In this document: piece after piece, positions 37,422 to 46,367 of the stretch
Layout of the letters: every line of letters starts with the position of its first letter
How positions within the stretch are numbered: the stretch's first letter is position 1
NCBI GenBank assembly: GCA_022823405.1
Contig: JAJDXD010000128.1
Location: 1-64,000 of the forward strand
Length of the DNA: 64,000 nt
Source: Gammaproteobacteria bacterium
Lineage (GTDB): Bacteria > Pseudomonadota > Gammaproteobacteria > Arenicellales > JAJDZL01
Direction: 5' to 3'
Position numbers and translations under genes: made by a program
The notes under the pieces: model-generated
Told to the model about the DNA's origin: nothing
What the model saw: only the letters and a program-made list of their open reading frames with translations
Database searches by the model: none

Positions 37422-38813
37422 ATGAATGAATCACAAACAAAAGAGTGGAAAGCCGCGTGGCGAGATGAATACCTTAAGTGGTTGTGTGGATTCGCTAACG
37501 CTCAAGGTGGAGTTCTGGAAATTGGACGGAATGACCATGGTGAGGTAGTGGGGATTGACAATGCCGCTCAACTAATGGAAGAGCTACCCAACAAACTGCG
37601 AGACCAGCTCGGCATCATGGCCGACATTGATCTTACGCGCGAAGGTGATCGAAATTACCTAAGAATCACAGTAGAACCATATGAGGTTCCCATTAGCTAT
37701 AGAGGAGAGTACCACTACCGAAGCGGTAGTACGAAGCAGGTCCTTAGGGGAGCGGCTCTTAACCGGTTCTTATTGCACAAAACCGGAAAACGGTGGGATG
37801 CCGTACCTCTGCCAAATGTTGGAATTGATGATCTTGATGTATCTACGCTGACTCGTTTCCGCGAGAATGCTACACGCTCGAAGCGTCTAGATCAAAATGT
37901 ACTCGGAATGGATGATGCTGACTTAGTCGAAAAACTTCATCTGACAGAAAACAATTTTCTGAAGCGAGCAACTGTTCTTCTGTTTCATCCTGACCCCGAA
38001 AAATTTTTCACTGCTTCATCAATAAAGATTGGTTATTTTGAGAGCATGGTCGAAGTGCGTTTCCATGATGAAATTTGCGGCAATCTTTTTACGCAGGTCA
38101 GTAAAACCATGGAATTATTAATGACCAAGTATCTGAAAGCGGTGATCAGTTATGAAGGAATTCAACGGGTCGAAACTTATCCTGTGCCTCAAGATGCGCT
38201 GAAGGAAGCGTTGCTGAACGCTGTGGTTCACCGTGATTACGCCGTTCCCGCACAGATACAAATTCGGGTATACGACGACCAACTGCATATATGGAATGCT
38301 GGAGAATTACCGGAGGATTGGTCTGTAGAGAAGCTATTGGGCCAACACTCATCACGACCCTACAATCCGGATATTGCAAATGCTTTCTTTCAGGCGGGTG
38401 AAATAGAATCCTGGGGGCGAGGAATTGAACGAATGTTAGAGTCGTGTCGAAGAGAAAAATTACCGGAACCGACCATACAAGTGGAACCGCATGAAATTTT
38501 AATCAAGTTTTGGTTTTCAGATGATTACCTTAACAAATCTATGGTTCGTCCAAGTACCAGGAGAGCGAGTAGATCAGATACTGCCCAAGAAACTACCCAA
38601 GAAATCCGAAAAACTACCCAAGAAAAAATATTGGCTTTACTGCGAGAAAGCCCTGAGCTTACCCGAAGCGCTTTAGCTATCCAGATTGGCATCACTACCA
38701 ATGGTGTGAAGTATCATCTCGACAATCTAAGAAAAGCGAATCGCATTCGACGTGTTGGATCAACTAAAAAAGGCCATTGGAAAGTAATTGAAATTGAAAC
38801 CGATACCGAATGA
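37422..38813 (+). CDS. AlbA_2-type ATP-binding protein with C-terminal winged helix
   Basis: A 463-residue protein. Residues 1-120 form the AlbA_2 (Schlafen-like) domain: ESQTKEWKAAW, then YLKWLCGFANAQGGVLEIG, then GVDN-like VVGIDNA and YRSGSTKQVLRG. The middle (about 250-350) holds a GHKL-like ATPase half with EALLNAVVHRDY and the later GEIESWGRGIERMLESC. A TTQE-rich linker precedes a winged helix (ALAIQIGITTNGVKYHLDNLRKANRIRRVG). These proteins are often annotated as RecG-like helicases but have no helicase motors; they are found in mobile and defence regions and may regulate transcription. The next gene follows after 87 bases on the same strand, with a hairpin between. Role unknown. Confidence 0.75.
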   Translation: MNESQTKEWKAAWRDEYLKWLCGFANAQGGVLEIGRNDHGEVVGIDNAAQLMEELPNKLRDQLGIMADIDLTREGDRNYLRITVEPYEVPISYRGEYHYRSGSTKQVLRGAALNRFLLHKTGKRWDAVPLPNVGIDDLDVSTLTRFRENATRSKRLDQNVLGMDDADLVEKLHLTENNFLKRATVLLFHPDPEKFFTASSIKIGYFESMVEVRFHDEICGNLFTQVSKTMELLMTKYLKAVISYEGIQRVETYPVPQDALKEALLNAVVHRDYAVPAQIQIRVYDDQLHIWNAGELPEDWSVEKLLGQHSSRPYNPDIANAFFQAGEIESWGRGIERMLESCRREKLPEPTIQVEPHEILIKFWFSDDYLNKSMVRPSTRRASRSDTAQETTQEIRKTTQEKILALLRESPELTRSALAIQIGITTNGVKYHLDNLRKANRIRRVGSTKKGHWKVIEIETDTE

Positions 38814-38820
38814 AAATTGT

Positions 38821-38842
38821 GCGGAATCATTATTGATTCCGC
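38821..38842. terminator. perfect hairpin between the two accessory genes
   Basis: GCGGAATCA-TTAT-TGATTCCGC is a perfect 9-pair stem with a 4-base loop, starting 7 bases after the stop at 38813. There is no strong T-run after it, so it may be a partial terminator, an RNA-stabilising stem or a protein site. Confidence 0.45.
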
Positions 38843-38900
38843 CATTGACATGTTAGGGCTTTTCTGACTGACACTAAATCAAATCGCTGAGAATAGATGA

Positions 38901-40232
38901 ATGCGCGAAGTAGAATTCAATGAATACTTGAAAAGGAGGTATTCCAATCCTGATCAAATTTCCACCGTAATATCAAGCGTACGCAAGGCTGAGAAGATGA
39001 TAGGTATCGACATCGATGAATTTCTCACAAACGATTTTAACCGAATATTACCGAAAGCTTTCCGGGATAAATCGAACCCGTCCGCTTCCAGGCTTCGCAG
39101 CGACTTTAATCGTTACCGTGAATTCCTCCAGGATGAGAATGAAAGCAAAGGACTCAATATCGCGGTCAGTGACAATCGCCAGGGTCACCTAGCCTCAGAT
39201 ACGAATCGAACTTCAAAAAAAACCAACCTGCAATTTACTAAACGGAAAAACCCAAGCCAATCGCCACCATATTTCGCTACTGATAATAGTGAATCAGAAA
39301 GAATTGGTGTGATCGAAAGTACAAACAGTACTCTACAATTCAGCTCCTCCCGAAATCTTGATTCTGCCCAAATCGCCGAAACGATAACGGACGATTTCTA
39401 TAACGATAGATTTGACCTCTCAGGGAGGGGACTCTTTAAAAGTACGGCGTGGTCATTAATGCCTGAAGTAGAAGCCGAGCGGCAACTTAGTTCTTTCGGT
39501 GTTTCGGGTCGGTCCATTCGAATTTTCATGACTCTCATATCTGCCATGGACCGCGCGAGAGACGCAACTTCGCTTTGGCGTGCTGGCACCGAACTCTTCA
39601 AACGACATCCAGAGGTGTTCGATCCAGATTGTGTCTTGACCATGTCCACTGACACACTCACTTCTTTGTTGCGCGAGGGTGGTGTAAGTCAGCGCCACAC
39701 CTTGGATACTGACGCTTGGCAGAGGATTTCTCGCAGTTTGGAATCCAAAAACGGCGCAGTATTTCGGCTCGTTGAAACCGGATATGGCGATGCATTAGAG
39801 TTGTTGAAAGACTTGCGCAGTTGTAGCCTTGGTCAGGCACGGTATCCTATGCTTCGCGGTCCAAAAATTGGACCGATGTGGGTTCGGATTATGGTCAATC
39901 CCGGTGGCGCAGTGATTGATCGCATTGACAGTATTCCCGTGGCTGTAGATGTGCAGGTGCGACGAGCAACGGAAAACTTGGGAGTATCAAACACGGTGCG
40001 TCTAAAACTTGAAAAAGCTAAACCAGTGATTCAATCTGCATGGCGCAATGCGGCTCGGTTAGCGAACATCAAGGGACCGTCTGGAATTGAAGGCACCTGT
40101 GCCGCACTCGACCCAGCGCTGTGGTTTTTCGGCAAATATGGATGCAGCCATTGCGAGAAGATGGGTCAACGCTTACCCATCAGCAGCGCATGTCAAAATT
40201 GTCGATTTCCCGTGTTGCAGCGTGAACCATGA
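38901..40232 (+). CDS. uncharacterised probable DNA-binding protein with HhH/glycosylase-like region and Cys4 cluster
   Basis: A 443-residue protein I cannot assign to a named family. Residues 1-80 (FNEYLKRRYSNPDQISTVISSVRKAEKMIG and on to RLRSDFNRYREFL) resemble the SAM-like DNA-binding domain at the N-terminus of tyrosine recombinases and some restriction enzymes. A polar, low-complexity linker follows (about 85-170). The C-terminal half has RYPMLRGPKIGPMWVRIM, then IDSIPVAVDVQVRRATENLG, reminiscent of the helix-hairpin-helix and catalytic Asp strand of endonuclease III-type DNA glycosylases. It ends with DPALWFFGKYGC and a C-x2-C-x12-C-x2-C cluster, which could bind zinc or iron-sulfur. 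A DNA-repair or DNA-modification role is plausible but unproven. It follows the AlbA_2 gene and may act with it. Confidence 0.5.
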   Translation: MREVEFNEYLKRRYSNPDQISTVISSVRKAEKMIGIDIDEFLTNDFNRILPKAFRDKSNPSASRLRSDFNRYREFLQDENESKGLNIAVSDNRQGHLASDTNRTSKKTNLQFTKRKNPSQSPPYFATDNSESERIGVIESTNSTLQFSSSRNLDSAQIAETITDDFYNDRFDLSGRGLFKSTAWSLMPEVEAERQLSSFGVSGRSIRIFMTLISAMDRARDATSLWRAGTELFKRHPEVFDPDCVLTMSTDTLTSLLREGGVSQRHTLDTDAWQRISRSLESKNGAVFRLVETGYGDALELLKDLRSCSLGQARYPMLRGPKIGPMWVRIMVNPGGAVIDRIDSIPVAVDVQVRRATENLGVSNTVRLKLEKAKPVIQSAWRNAARLANIKGPSGIEGTCAALDPALWFFGKYGCSHCEKMGQRLPISSACQNCRFPVLQREP

Positions 40233-40600
40233 TAGTCAATCGAATTATGGGGTATAGCGCACTCCGTACGCAGCGAAATGAAAATTCATCAAGCCGCAGT
40301 GATTTAGACCCCAGTATTTGCGCTGGTTCATATATGTGAGGCCCCGGCAGACAAAGACACATACAGTTTTTGATCTGAGAATCACTGATGTCTTCATCAG
40401 ATGCATGATTTCGAGTCATGCGTCTTATCTACACCAATTGAGCGAACCTGTATCATGAGGTACTTAGTGCATCAAGCGTGCACGCTGGTGCCTCCGAGGG
40501 TTGGGACGTGGTTACGCTCTCGTTTACTTGGACGGTCGCGAATTTATAATTGCAGTTGGAGCATATTCGAGTAAATTCAATTCCAAATCAGGAGTAAGTG
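40233..40600 (+). promoter_or_regulatory. intergenic region with candidate promoter for the dioxygenase gene
   Basis: No gene is seen. TTTACT (40523-40528), a 16-base spacer and TATAAT (40545-40550) form a plausible sigma-70 promoter 50 bases before the ATG at 40601. GGAG at 40591 is the ribosome site. Confidence 0.45.
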
Positions 40601-41524
40601 ATGGAAGGTAGTTTGGATACTGTGATGGCCGCCAACTTAGATACGGTGGACTGGAAAGGAAGCGGCATACCCGAATTTAATCTAAATATGATTCCCGAAG
40701 GCGAAATAGAATCTGATGTCATTTCCTACTTTCAGGAAGACGGGGCGGTTTTGATGAAAGGTCTTTATTCAAACTGGGTCGACACACTTCGTGCAGGCTT
40801 GCATAGAAATATGGAGTCTCCTTTAGAATATGCGTTTCCATGCGATAGCACACCTGCCGGTGCGCCAGGAAAATATTTTGATAGTTACTGCAACTGGCTT
40901 TTGATACCTGAATATTTTGAATTTGTAACCCGCTCTTCAGCAGCTTCAGTTGCTGGTCAATTAATGAATGCGAACGAGGTTCAGTTTTTTCACGACCACG
41001 CGTTCTGCAAAGAGCCGGGTACCCAGCAGGCAACCCCGTGGCATCAGGATCATCCGTACTATTGCGTTGACGGTCAGCAATCCGTAAGCCTGTATGTTGC
41101 CCTGGATTCAACTCCCGCGGAAGTTGCTCTTCGATTTGTTCGGGGTTCACATCGATGGGGGAAATTATTTCATCCCGTCTCCTTTTTGGATGGGGAGAAT
41201 TTCGATACAGACGGCGAGGTGCAGGAATCAGTCCCCGACATTGAAGGCAATCCCAACCAGTTTGAAATATTGGTTTGGGACCTTGAACCCGGCGACTGTA
41301 TCGCTTTTCATTTTCAGTCATTGCATGGAACTACAGATGGAGAAGTAATTGACAGACGGCGAGCTTTATCGACTCGCTGGCTTGGTGATGACATCACTTA
41401 CTGTGAGAGACAGATTGAAACCTCTCCACCATATTCAGATATCGGATTGAAGCATGGTGACCGAATGCGGGAGGACTGGTTTCCAGTGCTGTGGCGAAGA
41501 AATTCAAGCCACAGAAAGATTTGA
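40601..41524 (+). CDS. phytanoyl-CoA dioxygenase family protein (PhyH)
   Basis: A 307-residue Fe(II)/2-oxoglutarate-dependent dioxygenase, from the ATG at 40601 with GGAG six bases upstream (an in-frame GTG at 40598 is less likely). Iron ligands are the His-x-Asp pair in PWHQDHPYYCVDG and the distal His in FHFQSLHGTTDG; the 2-oxoglutarate-binding Arg is in RRALSTRWLGDD. These enzymes hydroxylate small molecules; the bacterial members act on many substrates (ectoine, phosphonates, natural products), so the substrate is open. It stands between accessory genes and tadA and has its own candidate promoter. Confidence 0.85.
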   Translation: MEGSLDTVMAANLDTVDWKGSGIPEFNLNMIPEGEIESDVISYFQEDGAVLMKGLYSNWVDTLRAGLHRNMESPLEYAFPCDSTPAGAPGKYFDSYCNWLLIPEYFEFVTRSSAASVAGQLMNANEVQFFHDHAFCKEPGTQQATPWHQDHPYYCVDGQQSVSLYVALDSTPAEVALRFVRGSHRWGKLFHPVSFLDGENFDTDGEVQESVPDIEGNPNQFEILVWDLEPGDCIAFHFQSLHGTTDGEVIDRRRALSTRWLGDDITYCERQIETSPPYSDIGLKHGDRMREDWFPVLWRRNSSHRKI

Positions 41525-41553
41525 TGACTGAAGTATGATGACGGGAAGTCATA

Positions 41554-42024
41554 TTGCAACGTACTGACCATGAGCGCTGGATGCGAAGTGCCATTGGTCT
41601 CGCGAATGCTGCTTACCGCATGGATGAGGTACCGATTGGCGCAGTCGTCGTTCTAAATGATCGGATCATTGGACAGGGATTCAATCGAACCATCATTGAC
41701 TGCGACCCAAGCGCACATGCAGAAATCATTGCGCTCAGGTCAGCCTCCAGTTCCCAGAAAAATCACCGTTTGCCCGGTGCCAGTCTTTATGTTACCATCG
41801 AACCCTGTGCAATGTGTGCAGGCGCCATTATTCAGGCGCGGATTGAAACGGTCGTATTCGGCGCGTTTGATCCTAAATCAGGTGCCGCTGGATCCGTGTT
41901 CGATATTCTGAACGAACCTGCCTTGAATCATCAGTCCACGGTTATCAGCGGAATATTGGAGCAGGAATGTGCGCAAATTCTGAAAGGTTATTTTCGGGCT
42001 AAACGAGCCACAGAAAAGGAATAA
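41554..42024 (+). CDS. tadA: tRNA-specific adenosine-34 deaminase
   Basis: A 156-residue zinc deaminase that converts A34 to inosine in tRNA-Arg(ACG). The start is taken as TTG at 41554, after GGGAAG, because the residues before the first ATG (HERWMRSAI) align with the N-terminus of E. coli TadA. The zinc site is SAHAEIIALR (His and catalytic Glu) plus EPCAMCAGAI (two Cys). FGAFDPKSGAAGSVFDIL and the final helix also match. It is an essential gene and converges on glpK with 15 bases between. Confidence 0.95.
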   Translation: MQRTDHERWMRSAIGLANAAYRMDEVPIGAVVVLNDRIIGQGFNRTIIDCDPSAHAEIIALRSASSSQKNHRLPGASLYVTIEPCAMCAGAIIQARIETVVFGAFDPKSGAAGSVFDILNEPALNHQSTVISGILEQECAQILKGYFRAKRATEKE

Positions 42025-42039
42025 GCGAGTTGCTGGAAT

Positions 42040-43533
42040 CTATTGATCTTCGGCAAATACTGCAACCAGCCTGACGGCTTTTCTCCAGCGTTTCAACAGC
42101 TGATCTCGCTGTGCCGAGTCCATTTCAACATCAAAGCTGCGATCGGATTTCCATTGATTCGAAATGGAATCCAAAGACGAAAAGATACCGCAGTGCAGTC
42201 CTGCCAGGTAAGCTGCACCGAGAGCAGTGGTTTCAGTATTTGTTGGTCGATCAACCGGTAGATTGAGTACATTACTCAGAAACTGACAAAACCAGTTATT
42301 GTTCGCCATGCCACCATCGACCCTGAGTCGATTGATGGAACCGCCATCCGAATGAATGGCGTCTAGCAGATCTGCGGTCTGGTAGGCAGCGGATTCCAGC
42401 GCTGCGCGTGTGATCTGTGCTTTACCAGTATCTCTTGTCATTCCAAATACAGTACCGCGAGCGTCCGGAAGCCAATGCGGAGCACCCAGTCCTGTAAGAG
42501 CAGGCACCAGATAGACGCCGCAATTGTCTTCGAGCGAGCTGGCAAGATCTGCACAGTCAGCCACATCTTCAAAGAGATTCAACTTATCGCGCAGCCACTG
42601 CATGGCTGCACCTGCAACAAAGATCGAGCCTTCCATTGCGTAGCAGGTATTGCCGTTAAGGCGATAGGCAATGGTTGAAAGCAACTGATGCTGCGAGTGC
42701 AAAAGTTCGGTGCCGGTGTTGATGACGAGAAAGCAGCCTGTTCCATAGGTACTCTTTACCATTCCTGGTTCAAAGCATGCCTGTCCAATCAATGCGGCCT
42801 GCTGATCACCTGCGACACCGCAGATTGGCAGTTCCGTACCCAGTACTGCAGCATCGGTTGTTCCAAATTCGGCAGCACAGTCCAGAACTTCTGGCAAACA
42901 GCTGTCAGGTACGGAAAATATCTCCAGCAATTCCGAGTCCCACCGCTGCTCCCTGATATCGAAAAGCATCGTTCGAGAAGCGTTTGTTGCATCCGTAAGG
43001 TGAGATTTCCCACCGGTTAGGTGCCAGATTAAAAAAGTATCAATCGTTCCAAAAGCCAGTTCACCCCGCTCAGCGCGATTTCGGGCGCCTTCGACATGAT
43101 CAAGTATCCACGCGATTTTTGTCGCCGAAAAATATGGATCCAACAGCAGTCCGGTTTTTGACTGAATGGTTGGCGACAGCTCATTCTGCCTGAGTGAATC
43201 ACATAACTTTGCTGTACGCCGATCCTGCCAGACAATAGCGTTATGGACAGGCTCGCCTGTGGCGCGGTCCCAGACGACGGTTGTTTCGCGTTGATTGGTG
43301 ATTCCGACCGCCTGCACCTGACCCGGAAGGCTGTCGGCATAATCCAGTACGTTGCGGGTCACCACCAACGTGGTTTGCCAGATTTCCTTTGGGCTGTGTT
43401 CAACCCACCCGTCATCGGGAAAGAACTGGGTAAACTCCCGTTGCTGGGTGTGGAGTACCGCACCATTCTGATCAATCAAAAGAGCCCGGGAACTCGTTGT
43501 ACCCTGGTCGATGCTAAGTATGTAAGCTTGCAT
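42040..43533 (-). CDS. glpK: glycerol kinase
   Basis: A 497-residue FGGY-family kinase that makes glycerol 3-phosphate from glycerol and [18 protein letters not shown] is the ATP/phosphate loop; [22 protein letters not shown] and VWQDRRTA are glycerol-site segments. [19 protein letters not shown] and the FGGY signature regions [11 protein letters not shown] and [16 protein letters not shown] are as expected. No facilitator (glpF) or glycerol-3-phosphate dehydrogenase is adjacent, so it is a stand-alone copy. Confidence 0.96.
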   Translation of the reverse strand: MQAYILSIDQGTTSSRALLIDQNGAVLHTQQREFTQFFPDDGWVEHSPKEIWQTTLVVTRNVLDYADSLPGQVQAVGITNQRETTVVWDRATGEPVHNAIVWQDRRTAKLCDSLRQNELSPTIQSKTGLLLDPYFSATKIAWILDHVEGARNRAERGELAFGTIDTFLIWHLTGGKSHLTDATNASRTMLFDIREQRWDSELLEIFSVPDSCLPEVLDCAAEFGTTDAAVLGTELPICGVAGDQQAALIGQACFEPGMVKSTYGTGCFLVINTGTELLHSQHQLLSTIAYRLNGNTCYAMEGSIFVAGAAMQWLRDKLNLFEDVADCADLASSLEDNCGVYLVPALTGLGAPHWLPDARGTVFGMTRDTGKAQITRAALESAAYQTADLLDAIHSDGGSINRLRVDGGMANNNWFCQFLSNVLNLPVDRPTNTETTALGAAYLAGLHCGIFSSLDSISNQWKSDRSFDVEMDSAQRDQLLKRWRKAVRLVAVFAEDQ

Positions 43534-43827
43534 TGAAAGTCACCTCGTTCACATCTTCGGCGAGTAGTCGGTAAGTGGTTATATTTCCTCCGAATACTAC
43601 ATGTTCGAGGCTAACGAATTTTCAGTCTTTATCGAGTAGTTCCTGGAAAGTTGACCGGTGTTGCCAGAATGTTCCCCATAGAGTACGCACACACCGCTGC
43701 AACTCCAAATCACACGCTTCGGTGTGACTGTTTGGTTGAGGTAGCGATTGACGGCCCTGCAAAGGAAATTAATGTCGAAATTAGTGACTTGACCGAATAC
43801 TCAGATTTGAAAATTCGAGCACCTTGA
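43534..43827. other. intergenic region with one weak short reading frame
   Basis: This 294-base gap lies between the glpK start and the 3' end of the polyketide cluster. A 52-codon plus-strand frame (43669-43827, MFPIEYAHTAATPNHTLRC onwards) has protein-like composition but no ribosome site and no family I recognise; it is not called as a gene. The glpK promoter should lie in the first half, but no clear boxes were found. Confidence 0.3.
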
Positions 43828-43842
43828 TTAAAAATCAAGGTG
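43820..43842. terminator. hairpin at the 3' end of the polyketide operon
   Basis: CACCTTGATT-AAA-AATCAAGGTG is a perfect 10-pair stem whose loop contains part of the stop codon of the reductase/sulfotransferase gene (TAA at 43830-43828). A/T-rich sequence follows on both sides, so it could act as a weak terminator in either direction. Confidence 0.45.
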
Positions 43843-46356
43843 TTTGACAAATTCCAGGTAATTTTCGAAAGCAGCATCGACCTGTGTTGACGTTAATCCA
43901 TAGTCGGCGATGTCATATCGATGGCGGACTTCACGCTTTCTTTGTTCTTCCTGCTGTTTTATCCAATTTTCCATCTTTTCAACTGCATTTGGAATGAGTG
44001 ACCAACCAAACTTTTCGTAAATGCCCGAGACGGTATTCATTGGATCTTGAACAAAATCGTTAAAGTTGATGTCAATCCATCTGTCTTCCAGTTCAGGATG
44101 ACGGGTTCGAAAATCAATCGCTCGGTTTAACATACCGCTCATCAGAGTTAGCTGGTCGACCCCGAGGTCATACCGTGATTGTGACTCAAACATTTGCAAA
44201 CGAACTTTCTGTACTAAACTCAGCCAGGAACCCATGAATTCGTTCGGCGCACGGTGAGTTTGTATAAACCAGGCATCGGGGTAAGTCCTGAATAAATGGT
44301 CGAGTTCCATCAAGTGGGAGGGCTTTTTTAGCAGCCACTGTTTTGAACTTAGCGTCGATTCGACCAACCGTCGTTGCCAATTGAAGTATTGCAGAATTTT
44401 ATAGTGGTGGGGATAGGCATACTTGGAGCCGATCTTTTCCAACCACTCATTGTGTCGCATTGAAGGACGAAGCATGACTGATGTCCAGGATGCAAATGCA
44501 AGCGCGAGCAGTTTTTGGTCTTCTTCTGGTTCGTCTAGGTCAAAATGGTGTATTCCTGCAAAATTTTCCTGAAGATTTGTCGCTTCGAAAAAATCCCGCG
44601 CGAATTGTCGCCGTGAGTCGCCTGCGCTTCCCGCAACCGATGCGGAATCTGCATCCGGAAGCACTGTCGTAAACAACTCATAGGTTCGCAATGCCCAGAA
44701 CCGCGGGTCACGGGACATTAATCGATGCAAAAAGGTAGTACCGGTACGATTCATTCCCAGGATGAACACTGGCCTGGTGATTCGCTCTTGCTCGATTTCC
44801 GGGTGTAAGATTCGCTCACGGACAAGTTCTGCATTTTCGCGCAACAATCGACTTATTTGAAAAACTGCCAGGCCGCGTCGGGACTGTCGCAATTTGTTCT
44901 TTGGCAAATTCAGGGAGTCAACGACCTGTTTTAGTCCCTGTAACATCCAATCCGGATATGTATCTTTAAATGATACGTTCATTGATTCCGCATACGATTT
45001 TGCTCGTTCAACCAACAGGTCGTAGTCCAGCTTAAACTTTGGCTGCGGGTGGGGCCAGTTGTTTTCCGGGTCAGCCATCCATTCCCACATACGCATGACC
45101 TTGGTCAAGCCACTTTGCCAGCGAATGGATTTGGGGTAGTCTGTTCTGACAGCCAGATCATTGATCTGGGACGATGTTCTCGGTTCGCGTTCGTAAAACC
45201 AGTACTTTGAAAAATGGTCGATCAGCGTCCAGTGACCATCTAGCGGTGATTTTCTTCCAAGTGCCTGACAGGCTCGCTTGAATTCCATGTAGGATGCCTC
45301 TTTCAGGTACATACCCACATCAGCAGGAGCAATATCGTATTGTTCCGGTTCAGGATTGCTACAGTGATAGATGAGGTGCTGTCGTTGTGGGTTCATCGAG
45401 ATTCCCATGCAGATTTCAGCCAGAGTATCCACAGGTTCACCATCTTTTCGCGCCCAGAATCCTGGCGGAGTCATTTCGACCTGAGTTGCTGCAGCACCCA
45501 ATCGTACAATGATGTCGGTGGGATTGATGTAGCCACTGGTTGCGATTCCAGTGATAGGCAAACGAAAAATGGCAAGCGGCATTCCTAATGCGTTAGCGAA
45601 TAACAAGGCCTGCTCCGACACCAGTTTGCTCCAAGGATAGCCGATTAATCCGAGGGGAAAGTGACGCTTCATCAGCTCAATGTCTGGTTGCACTTCGTCC
45701 TCAATTTGACGGGTCTCGAATTCCCGACCAAACGAGCAAAAATACTCAGGGAAAACACCCAGAGTTGAAGCGAAGAATGTAGGTTTGAAACGTGATGTCA
45801 AACTCAACTCAATAATATTGCGAATGCTGAATACATTGGTTCGTCGCAGTTGCAAATAATTTGCTGCGAGAGAGAGGTCTGCAGCAAAATGGTAGACCGC
45901 GTCAATGCGTTGACATAGGTCAGTGAAATCGTCTTCAATTAATCCGAAACGGTGCTCGTTCATATCACCAACAATGACGCGGACCCGGCTCCAGTCAATT
46001 TCCTCCAACAGACCGGTTTTCTGAAGAACGGCTTGCAGCCGTTCTTCTTCACCATCAACCGTATCATCAGCCCGGACCAGGCAGTGCACGACTAACCCTG
46101 GGTTCTGTTTTATAAGGTCACGCAGCAGGTAGCGACCTATAAAACCGGTTGCACCAGTCAGAAGCACCTCTCGAAAAGCGACGGGTGACACCGCGTCCGC
46201 CGGTGGTGGATGAGTGATGGTTTCGCGGATGAAACGGCTCAGGACTGTAAAATCCTGCTGGCATTGCTTCGGCAGCATGTCGGTCAGAGTAAGAACTGCT
46301 TCGCAATTGGCCGCAGTCTCGGCAACGCCCGCTGACTTCGGCAGATCCAAATCCAT
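43828..46356 (-). CDS. thioester reductase-sulfotransferase fusion protein
   Basis: An 842-residue two-domain enzyme. Residues about 60-400 are an extended-SDR thioester reductase of the type that releases polyketide or peptide chains as aldehydes or alcohols: NAD(P)-binding LLTGATGFIGRYLLRDL (66-82), catalytic Ser near 197 (FFASTLGVF) and YPWSK (Tyr240, Lys244). Residues about 525-842 are a sulfotransferase: 5'-phosphosulfate loop FILGMNRTGTTFLHRLM (531-547), LLKKPSHLMELDHLF and the 3'-phosphate motif in AWFIQTHRAPNEF (about 695-707). The domains are joined by about 120 residues of unknown fold. Position after the synthase and radical SAM genes, with an 11-base gap, and the PAPS-forming kinase nearby support a coupled release-and-sulfation step. 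The order of action is inference. Confidence 0.85.
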   Translation of the reverse strand: MDLDLPKSAGVAETAANCEAVLTLTDMLPKQCQQDFTVLSRFIRETITHPPPADAVSPVAFREVLLTGATGFIGRYLLRDLIKQNPGLVVHCLVRADDTVDGEEERLQAVLQKTGLLEEIDWSRVRVIVGDMNEHRFGLIEDDFTDLCQRIDAVYHFAADLSLAANYLQLRRTNVFSIRNIIELSLTSRFKPTFFASTLGVFPEYFCSFGREFETRQIEDEVQPDIELMKRHFPLGLIGYPWSKLVSEQALLFANALGMPLAIFRLPITGIATSGYINPTDIIVRLGAAATQVEMTPPGFWARKDGEPVDTLAEICMGISMNPQRQHLIYHCSNPEPEQYDIAPADVGMYLKEASYMEFKRACQALGRKSPLDGHWTLIDHFSKYWFYEREPRTSSQINDLAVRTDYPKSIRWQSGLTKVMRMWEWMADPENNWPHPQPKFKLDYDLLVERAKSYAESMNVSFKDTYPDWMLQGLKQVVDSLNLPKNKLRQSRRGLAVFQISRLLRENAELVRERILHPEIEQERITRPVFILGMNRTGTTFLHRLMSRDPRFWALRTYELFTTVLPDADSASVAGSAGDSRRQFARDFFEATNLQENFAGIHHFDLDEPEEDQKLLALAFASWTSVMLRPSMRHNEWLEKIGSKYAYPHHYKILQYFNWQRRLVESTLSSKQWLLKKPSHLMELDHLFRTYPDAWFIQTHRAPNEFMGSWLSLVQKVRLQMFESQSRYDLGVDQLTLMSGMLNRAIDFRTRHPELEDRWIDINFNDFVQDPMNTVSGIYEKFGWSLIPNAVEKMENWIKQQEEQRKREVRHRYDIADYGLTSTQVDAAFENYLEFVKHLDF

Positions 46357-46367
46357 GGAAATTCTCT

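Noticed and set aside
37422-38813. Calling the AlbA_2 protein a RecG helicase
   Set aside because: It has no helicase motor motifs; the common RecG-like label comes from the shared C-terminal part.
40719-41321. 200-codon minus-strand frame opposite the PhyH gene
   Set aside because: The plus strand encodes clear dioxygenase motifs; the antisense product is rich in Pro and Arg with no recognisable domain.
43669-43827. 52-codon plus-strand frame before the polyketide operon end
   Set aside because: Composition is protein-like but there is no ribosome site, no recognisable family and it ends in a hairpin; not enough to call a gene.
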